Shown here piece by piece: positions 59,228-64,000 of a stretch of 64,000 nucleotides of DNA. The DNA comes from Streptomyces sp. NBC_00377. Its GTDB lineage: Bacteria > Actinomycetota > Actinomycetes > Streptomycetales > Streptomycetaceae. The notes under the pieces are model-generated. The model saw only the letters and a program-made list of their open reading frames with translations. It was not told where the DNA came from and made no database searches. Position numbers and translations under genes: made by a program. Position 1 is the stretch's first letter. The number at the start of each line of letters is the position of its first letter. Where the stretch lies: positions 3,472,001 to 3,536,000 of the forward strand of contig NZ_CP107958.1 in assembly GCF_036075115.1 (NCBI RefSeq), read 5' to 3'.

Positions 59228-59896
59228 ATGAATCCGGTCGCCGCGTCGCCCGTGCGTATCGAGGCGTTTCTCGACCCCCGGTTGTCCAGATGGCTGTGGC
59301 TGGTGAAGTGGCTCCTCGCCGTCCCGCACTACATCGTGCTGTTCTTCCTGTGGATCGCGTTCTTCTTCGTGACCGTCGTGGCGTTCTTCGCCATCCTGTT
59401 CACCGGCCGCTATCCCCGGGCCCTCTTCGACTTCAGCGTCGGTGTGCTGCGCTGGAACTGGCGGGTCGGCTACTACGCCCACACCGCGCTCGGCACCGAC
59501 CGGTACCCGCCGTTCACCCTCGCCGAAGTGGCCGACTACCCGGCCCATTTCGACGTGGCCTATCCGGAGCGCCTGTCCCGGGGGCTGGTCCTGGTGAAGT
59601 GGTGGCTGCTGGCCATTCCGCAGTACATCGTGGTGGAGATGTACGTCGGCGGCTGGGGATGGGGCGAGACCGACCACTGGTACAGCGGCGGCCTGGTCTT
59701 CTTCCTCTCGTTCGTCGCCGTGATCATCCTGGCGTTCACCGGCCGCTACCCGGTCCACCTCTTCGACTTCCTCCTCGGGTTGGCCCGCTGGGTCGCCCGG
59801 GTGGCCGCCTACGCGGCGCTGATGACCGACGCGTACCCGCCGTTCCGCCTCGACATGGGCGCGCAGGCCACCCCGCCCCCGCTGACGAAGACCTAG
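59228..59896 (+). CDS. DUF4389 membrane protein with internal duplication
   Basis: 222 residues, ATG preceded by GAGGAG. Two similar halves: each starts with LVKWxLLAxPxYIV, runs through a hydrophobic pair, contains FTGRYP then LFDF, and ends in YPPF (about 19-105 and 118-205). The first half has two and the second two to three transmembrane helices. DUF4389 proteins occur in actinobacteria; the function is not known. The duplication is directly visible. Confidence 0.88.
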   Translation: MNPVAASPVRIEAFLDPRLSRWLWLVKWLLAVPHYIVLFFLWIAFFFVTVVAFFAILFTGRYPRALFDFSVGVLRWNWRVGYYAHTALGTDRYPPFTLAEVADYPAHFDVAYPERLSRGLVLVKWWLLAIPQYIVVEMYVGGWGWGETDHWYSGGLVFFLSFVAVIILAFTGRYPVHLFDFLLGLARWVARVAAYAALMTDAYPPFRLDMGAQATPPPLTKT

Positions 59897-60001
59897 CCGG
59901 CCGGGGCCTGGGCACGCGGCTCCGGTCCGTGGTGGCCGGCCGGCGCCGACGGACGGTATTTCGGTTGCCGTCGACGGTGGGTCCGGGGCTGAATGGCGGG
60001 C

Positions 60002-61132
60002 ATGGCTGACATCCAGGGCTCGTACGACGACCTGTTCGCCGCGGTACCCACCGCACTGGCCGAGCTGCTGGACGGCGGCGACGCGGGCGGTTCGGTGGCC
60101 GTGTTCGTGGACGGCGAGCCGGTGGTGGATGTCTGGGGCGGGTTCGCCGACGTGGCGGGCGGGGTCCCCTGGCAGACGGACACCGTCGTCAACGTCTACT
60201 CCGTCACCAAGACGATGACGGCGCTGTGCGCGCTGGTTCTGGCCGACCGGGGCGATCTCGATCCGGACGCGCCGGTCGCCCGGTACTGGCCGGAGTTCGC
60301 CGCGGCGGGCAAGGAGGCGGTGCTGGTACGGCATCTGCTCTCGCACACCGCGGGCCTGCCGGACTGGGTCGGCCCGGTGGCGGAGATCTACGACTGGCCC
60401 GCCGCGACGGCCCGGCTGGCCGCGCAGGCTCCGCTGTGGGAGCCGGGCAGCGCGGCCGGGTACCACTCGCTCACCCAGGGCTTCCTGGTCGGCGAGGTGG
60501 TACGCCGGATCACCGGCCGGAGCCCGGGTGACTTCTTCGCCGACGAGATCGCCGGGCCCCTGGGCGCCGACTTCCACATGGGCCTGCCGGCCGAGGACGA
60601 CCACCGGGTGGCGCCGACGGTCCCGCCGCCGTCCCGGGACGAGGACTACACCGCGAGCGCGCCCGGCGCCACCCCGGCCGCGGCGGAGGCGGGTCCGGCC
60701 GGCGCACCGACCGCGATCCGGGTCCGCGACGGCAACAGCGTGGCCTGGCGCCGGGCGCAGATCCCGGCGGCGAGCGGCTTCGGCAACGCCCGTTCGGTGG
60801 CCCTCGTCCAGTCGGCGATGGCCTGCGGGGGTTCGGTGCGCGGGGTGCGGCTGCTGTCGCAGGCGGGCTGCGACCGTGCCTGGGAGGAGCAGTTCAGCGG
60901 CGAGGACCGCAGGCTGGGCATGCCGGTCAGCTGGGGGCTGGGCTACGGGCGGTTCGGCGGCACGTACGGGTGGGGCGGCTGGGGCGGCTCGATGGTCATG
61001 ATCGAACCCGAGTCGCGCATGGTGGTGGCGTACGTGACCAACCAGATGCGGGAACCCGCGCAGGACACCCGGGGCATGGACCTCGTCATGGCCGCCTACG
61101 ACGGTCTCCAAGGACTCCGGGCCGATGGCTGA
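60002..61132 (+). CDS. Beta-lactamase-like serine hydrolase (class C / EstB type)
   Basis: 376 residues without a signal peptide. The nucleophile motif SVTK (Ser67-x-x-Lys70) is present in VYSVTKTMTAL; the second motif is Tyr in GYHS near 152, and GWGGWGGSM near 327 lies in the position of the HTG/KTG motif. HTAGLPDWVGP is typical of the family's esterases. It is likely a cytoplasmic esterase or peptidase rather than a resistance beta-lactamase. ATG 60002 is used; ATG 59993 is in frame. No obvious operon. Confidence 0.9.
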   Translation: MADIQGSYDDLFAAVPTALAELLDGGDAGGSVAVFVDGEPVVDVWGGFADVAGGVPWQTDTVVNVYSVTKTMTALCALVLADRGDLDPDAPVARYWPEFAAAGKEAVLVRHLLSHTAGLPDWVGPVAEIYDWPAATARLAAQAPLWEPGSAAGYHSLTQGFLVGEVVRRITGRSPGDFFADEIAGPLGADFHMGLPAEDDHRVAPTVPPPSRDEDYTASAPGATPAAAEAGPAGAPTAIRVRDGNSVAWRRAQIPAASGFGNARSVALVQSAMACGGSVRGVRLLSQAGCDRAWEEQFSGEDRRLGMPVSWGLGYGRFGGTYGWGGWGGSMVMIEPESRMVVAYVTNQMREPAQDTRGMDLVMAAYDGLQGLRADG

Positions 61133-61207
61133 GGCGCCCGACGCCGAGCGAACGGGCTTCATGAGTCACTTGCCCGAGTCGTCCGTGAACCCAGGGGAGA
61201 AACGCAC

Positions 61208-62044
61208 GTGAACAGCGTCACGGAGAGCGGCAGCGGCAGCGGCAGCGGCAGCGGCAGGGTGTTCCTGATCGGTGGCGGGTGGGACGCGACGGTGGCCGAC
61301 GTCGTCCACGGGCCGTTTCTGCGCGCCGCTTCGGCGGTGTCCGGCTCCGACGGGTCGCGCTCCGGGGCCGGGGCGGTTCCCCGCATCCTCTGCGTGCTCG
61401 TCGACGAGGGTGAGGGAGCCGAGCAGTTCGCCCGCTACGACGTCGCGTTGCGGAAGGCCGGCGACTGCGTGCCCGTACCGCTGCTGGTGCCGGTCGGGGA
61501 GCGGGTGGACGCCCGCGCGGTCCCCGAGGACGTGGACGGGGTGATCGTCTGCGGCGGACTGACGCCCGCGTATCAGGAGGCGTTCGGCGGGGACCCCTCC
61601 TCCCCCGGCGGCCTGCCCGCGCTGCCCTCCGCGCTGACCCGTCGAGGCATTCCCTACGCCGGGTTCTCCGCGGGAGCCGCGATCGCGGCGCGGGACGCGG
61701 TGGTCGGGGGATGGCTGGTGGACGGTGTTGCCGTGTGCCCGCCGGACACCGCCGAGGACCTGGAGGAGATCGAGGTCCGGCCCGGGCTGGGGCTCGTGCC
61801 GTTCGGGGTGGACGTCCATGCCGCGCAGTGGGGGACGCTGGGGCGGCTGGCGGCGGTCGTGGCGGCCGGACGGCTCGCACACGGGGTGGCCATCGACGAG
61901 AACACCGTGGTGGAGGTCGGGGGCGGGGACGCGGCCCGCGCGCGGGTGGCCGGGCTCGGGCGGGCCCACTGCGTACGTCCCGCTCCGGGCGGCGGGGTCC
62001 TCGTACGGTCCTACGGCCACGGCGAGTCGTTCCCCGTGGTCTGA
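61208..62044 (+). CDS. Peptidase S51-like (amidotransferase-fold) protein
   Basis: 278 residues from GTG 61208. After a GS-repeat N-terminus (residues 5-16, from a GGCAGC hexanucleotide repeat) comes GRVFLIGGGWD, the opening of the S51/cyanophycinase-like fold. The nucleophile elbow GFSAGAAIAA has Ser at about 154, followed by acidic residues (DLEEIEVRPGLGLVPFGVDVHAAQWG). Members include cyanophycinase and dipeptidase E. The peptide substrate is unknown. The coding repeat may vary in copy number in frame. Confidence 0.85.
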   Translation: MNSVTESGSGSGSGSGRVFLIGGGWDATVADVVHGPFLRAASAVSGSDGSRSGAGAVPRILCVLVDEGEGAEQFARYDVALRKAGDCVPVPLLVPVGERVDARAVPEDVDGVIVCGGLTPAYQEAFGGDPSSPGGLPALPSALTRRGIPYAGFSAGAAIAARDAVVGGWLVDGVAVCPPDTAEDLEEIEVRPGLGLVPFGVDVHAAQWGTLGRLAAVVAAGRLAHGVAIDENTVVEVGGGDAARARVAGLGRAHCVRPAPGGGVLVRSYGHGESFPVV

Positions 62045-62130
62045 TCCCCGGGGACCGGGCCGGGCGCCGATCCCGGGGAGGGCCGCAGGCGCCCCGGGGG
62101 TGTCCTGCGCCCGTCCCGGAGACGTGCGAA

Positions 62131-62158
62131 GGGCCCCCGGCCGGATCGCCGGGGGCCC
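62131..62158. terminator. Bidirectional terminator between the S51-like and alcohol dehydrogenase genes
   Basis: 11-bp perfect stem GGGCCCCCGGC (62131-62141) and GCCGGGGGCCC (62148-62158), loop CGGATC, followed by GTTCTTC on the plus strand. The genes converge here. Confidence 0.85.
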
Positions 62159-62177
62159 GTTCTTCGCGCGCGGTCCG

Positions 62178-63221
62178 TCAGATCGTCGAGGTGTCGATCA
62201 CGAAGCGGTAGCGGACGTCGCTGGTCAGCACCCGCTCGTACGCCTCGTTTATCCGGTCGGCGCTGATCAGCTCGATCTCGGCGCCGAAGCCGTGCTCGGC
62301 GCAGAAGTCCAGCATCTCCTGGGTCTCCTGGATGCCGCCGATCCCGGAGCCGGCGAGGGTCTTGCGGCCGCCGATCACCGAGAACAGGTTGAGCGCGACG
62401 GGCTCCTCGGGCGCGCCGACGTTCACGAAGGCACCGTCCGTCTTCAGCAGGGACAGGTAGGCGTCCAGGTTCAGCGGCGCCGAGACCGTGGAGAGGATGA
62501 GGTCGAAGCTTCCGCGCAGCTCCTCGAAGGTCTTCTCGTCACTGGTGGCGTAGTAGTGGTCGGCGCCCAGCTTCAGGCCGTCGTCCTTCTTGCGCAGCGA
62601 CTGCGACAGCACGGTCACCTCGGCGCCGAGGGCGTGCGCGATCTTGACACCCATGTGACCGAGGCCGCCCATGCCGAGGATCGCGACCTTCTTGCCGGGG
62701 CCGGCGTTCCAGTGCTTGAGCGGGGAGTACGTGGTGATGCCGGCGCAGAGCAGCGGCGCGGCGACGTCGAGCGAGAGGCCGTCGGGGATGCGGACGACGT
62801 AGTTCTCGTCGACGACGATCTTCTGCGCGTAGCCGCCGTAGGTGGGCTCGCCGTCCTTGTCGACGGCGTTGTACGTGCCGGTCATGCCGCCGCCGGTGCA
62901 GTACTGCTCCAGACCGGCCTTGCAGTTGTCGCACTCACGGCAGGAGTCGACCATGCAGCCGACACCCACCCGGTCGCCGACGGCGTACTTGGTGACGCCG
63001 GGGCCGACCTCGGAGACGACGCCCGCGATCTCGTGGCCGGGAACCATCGGGAAGATCGCCTCACCCCAGCCCTCCCGGACCTGGTGGATGTCCGAGTGAC
63101 AGATTCCGGCGAACTGGATGTCGATCAGGACGTCGAACTCACGCACCGCACGGCGTTCGATCGTCGTGCGCTCCAGCGGAGCCTTGGAGGAGGGTGCGGC
63201 GTACGCGGCAACGGTGGTCAT
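62178..63221 (-). CDS. Zinc-dependent alcohol dehydrogenase (CAD/YahK-like)
   Basis: 347 residues from ATG 63221, AGGAGA upstream. MDR-family: catalytic zinc ligands Cys in FAGICHSDIH and GHE (His/Glu in VPGHEIAGVV); a structural zinc site CRECDNCKAGLEQYC, and Rossmann GMGGLGHMGVKIAHALGAEV. Sequence type matches the NAD(P)-dependent aldehyde reductase group (cinnamyl alcohol dehydrogenase/YahK). It reduces aldehydes or oxidises alcohols in the cytoplasm. It is divergent from an XRE regulator, a common pair in Streptomyces, so regulation by that protein is likely. Confidence 0.94.
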   Translation of the reverse strand: MTTVAAYAAPSSKAPLERTTIERRAVREFDVLIDIQFAGICHSDIHQVREGWGEAIFPMVPGHEIAGVVSEVGPGVTKYAVGDRVGVGCMVDSCRECDNCKAGLEQYCTGGGMTGTYNAVDKDGEPTYGGYAQKIVVDENYVVRIPDGLSLDVAAPLLCAGITTYSPLKHWNAGPGKKVAILGMGGLGHMGVKIAHALGAEVTVLSQSLRKKDDGLKLGADHYYATSDEKTFEELRGSFDLILSTVSAPLNLDAYLSLLKTDGAFVNVGAPEEPVALNLFSVIGGRKTLAGSGIGGIQETQEMLDFCAEHGFGAEIELISADRINEAYERVLTSDVRYRFVIDTSTI

Positions 63222-63396
63222 GCCGGGGTCTCCTAGCGGGGGGTTTCGTGTTCCGGCCTGCCTTCGGGCCGGGGTAACGACGATCAGCCTGCCCCATCGC
63301 GGAGGAATCACCCAGGTCACACCTCGACGTACGTCTGCTGTGCCTACCACTGGCGGGGTCAGGATCGTGTGCGTACGACCATGAATACTGGACGGC
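63222..63396. promoter_or_regulatory. Divergent promoter region of ADH and the XRE regulator
   Basis: 175 bp. A perfect palindrome GACGTACGTC at 63326-63335 lies near the middle and is a candidate operator. GTACG recurs at 63372-63376. No complete promoter pair is clear. Confidence 0.4.
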
Positions 63397-64000
63397 ATGG
63401 ACGAACGCCCCGAACCGCCCGGCGCCTCCCTGGACCGGCGTGCCGAGCTCAGCGAATTCCTGCGTACCCGGCGGGCCAGGCTGAAGCCGGAGGACGTGGG
63501 CCTGCCGGACTTCGGACGGCACCGCAGGGTGCCGGGTCTGCGGCGCGAGGAGCTGGCGCAGCTGGCCGGGGTGTCCGTGGCGTACTACACACGCCTGGAG
63601 CAGGGCAACGGCCGGAACGTGTCGGCGGAGGTGCTGGACTCGATCGCCAGGGCGCTGCGGCTCTCCGACGCCGAGCACGCGCATCTCACCCACCTCGCCA
63701 AGCCGAAGCACAAGAAGAAGCAGAGCGGGCCGTCCCAGCAGGTCCGCCCCGCGCTGCGGCAGCTGCTGGACGCGATCGACTCGGTGCCGGCGTATCTGGT
63801 CGGGCGTCGCTCGGAGATCCTGGGCTGGAACCGGATGGCGGCGGCGCTCTTCGGCGACTGGGCGGAGCTCCCGGCGGCGGAGCGCAACTGGGCGCGGCTG
63901 GTCTTCCTGCACCCCGCCTACCAGGACCTCTTCGTGGACTGGGAGCAGAAGGCGATCGACATCGTCTGCGTCCTGCGCATGGACGCGGGCTGCTTCCCGG
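63397..64000 (+). CDS. XRE-family regulator with MmyB-like ligand domain (partial)
   Basis: Starts at ATG 63397 and continues beyond the window; about 201 residues are visible. Helix-turn-helix of the XRE/lambda-repressor type (about 15-95: FLRTRRARLKPEDVGLP, GLRREELAQLAGVSVAYYTRLEQGNGRNVSAEVLDSIARAL), followed by the start of the MmyB-like domain (about 125 onward: LLDAIDSVPAYLVGRRSEILGWNRMAAALFGDW), which resembles a PAS-like fatty-acid-binding fold. It is divergent from the alcohol dehydrogenase and probably its regulator. Confidence 0.93.
   Translation, partial: MDERPEPPGASLDRRAELSEFLRTRRARLKPEDVGLPDFGRHRRVPGLRREELAQLAGVSVAYYTRLEQGNGRNVSAEVLDSIARALRLSDAEHAHLTHLAKPKHKKKQSGPSQQVRPALRQLLDAIDSVPAYLVGRRSEILGWNRMAAALFGDWAELPAAERNWARLVFLHPAYQDLFVDWEQKAIDIVCVLRMDAGCFP

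Noticed and set aside
59138..61162. 674-codon minus-strand frame over DUF4389 and the serine hydrolase
   Set aside because: It crosses two good genes and has no domain or RBS.

Overview
The window is high-GC actinobacterial chromosome, almost certainly Streptomyces. Third codon positions are strongly G/C, GTG and TTG starts and 4-bp ATGA/GTGA gene overlaps are common, and mycothiol S-conjugate amidase (Mca), GTP-dependent PEP carboxykinase, DUF4307 and MmyB-type XRE regulators are present. From memory, the order pckG - hlyIII - mca - greA - DrrAB-type ABC - ilvA - marR - metB - msrA is a conserved core-chromosome order in Streptomyces. No rRNA, tRNA, CRISPR array or prophage was seen.

Layout. 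1-7.1 kb: a leftward tad/Flp pilus operon (zinc-ribbon protein, CpaB, TadZ/CpaE, two TadE-like pseudopilins, TadA, TadB running off the edge), interrupted by a lone, opposite-strand tnpB element between tadE and tadA. 7.4-15.5 kb: a secreted GH18 chitinase with a DasR-type site in its promoter, an ECF sigma factor with a membrane partner, an Nramp-fold transporter lacking the metal motifs, a secreted M14 carboxypeptidase, and two small PH-like proteins. 15.6-22.6 kb: a divergent sugar-acid/D-amino-acid cluster (GntP permease, RidA, IclR, 2-keto-3-deoxygluconate-type kinase; and, on the other strand, a D-serine-dehydratase-like PLP enzyme and an N-acyl-D-amino-acid deacylase) around a perfect palindrome. 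22.6-26.2 kb: secreted trypsin-like protease, aminotransferase and small proteins. 26.6-30.9 kb: a tightly coupled four-gene cassette of two substrate-binding folds (one fused to a VWA domain), TelA and a two-TM protein, ending in a very long bidirectional hairpin. 31.2-45.3 kb: pckG, hlyIII, an MFS-TetR pair, a Mut7-C RNase-domain protein whose stop codon carries a 161-bp MITE, a DUF255 protein, a membrane-anchored STAND/TPR NTPase, mca, DUF4307 and greA. 45.4-54.9 kb: DrrAB-type exporter, ilvA/marR divergent pair, a sigma-like/TM pair, metB, msrA, AI-2E family transporter. 55-58.4 kb: D-mannonate dehydratase downstream of a GntR-gluconokinase fusion. 58.7-64 kb: membrane proteins, a serine hydrolase, an S51-like amidotransferase-fold protein, a zinc alcohol dehydrogenase and a divergent XRE regulator cut by the window end.

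Two gene sets could be undescribed systems. The 15.6-22.6 kb cluster can be read as a complete route for (N-acyl-)D-glucosaminate: uptake by GntP, deacylation, dehydration/deamination to 2-keto-3-deoxygluconate with RidA removing the imine, and phosphorylation. The 26.6-30.9 kb cassette combines TelA with two permease-less binding-protein folds and a VWA domain on the outer surface and looks like an envelope sensing or stress complex. Both readings are inference from family membership and gene order.

Mobile DNA is limited to the tnpB element and the MITE. Several intergenic regions hold clear regulatory architecture: operators inside promoter spacers, apparently leaderless genes and bidirectional terminators.
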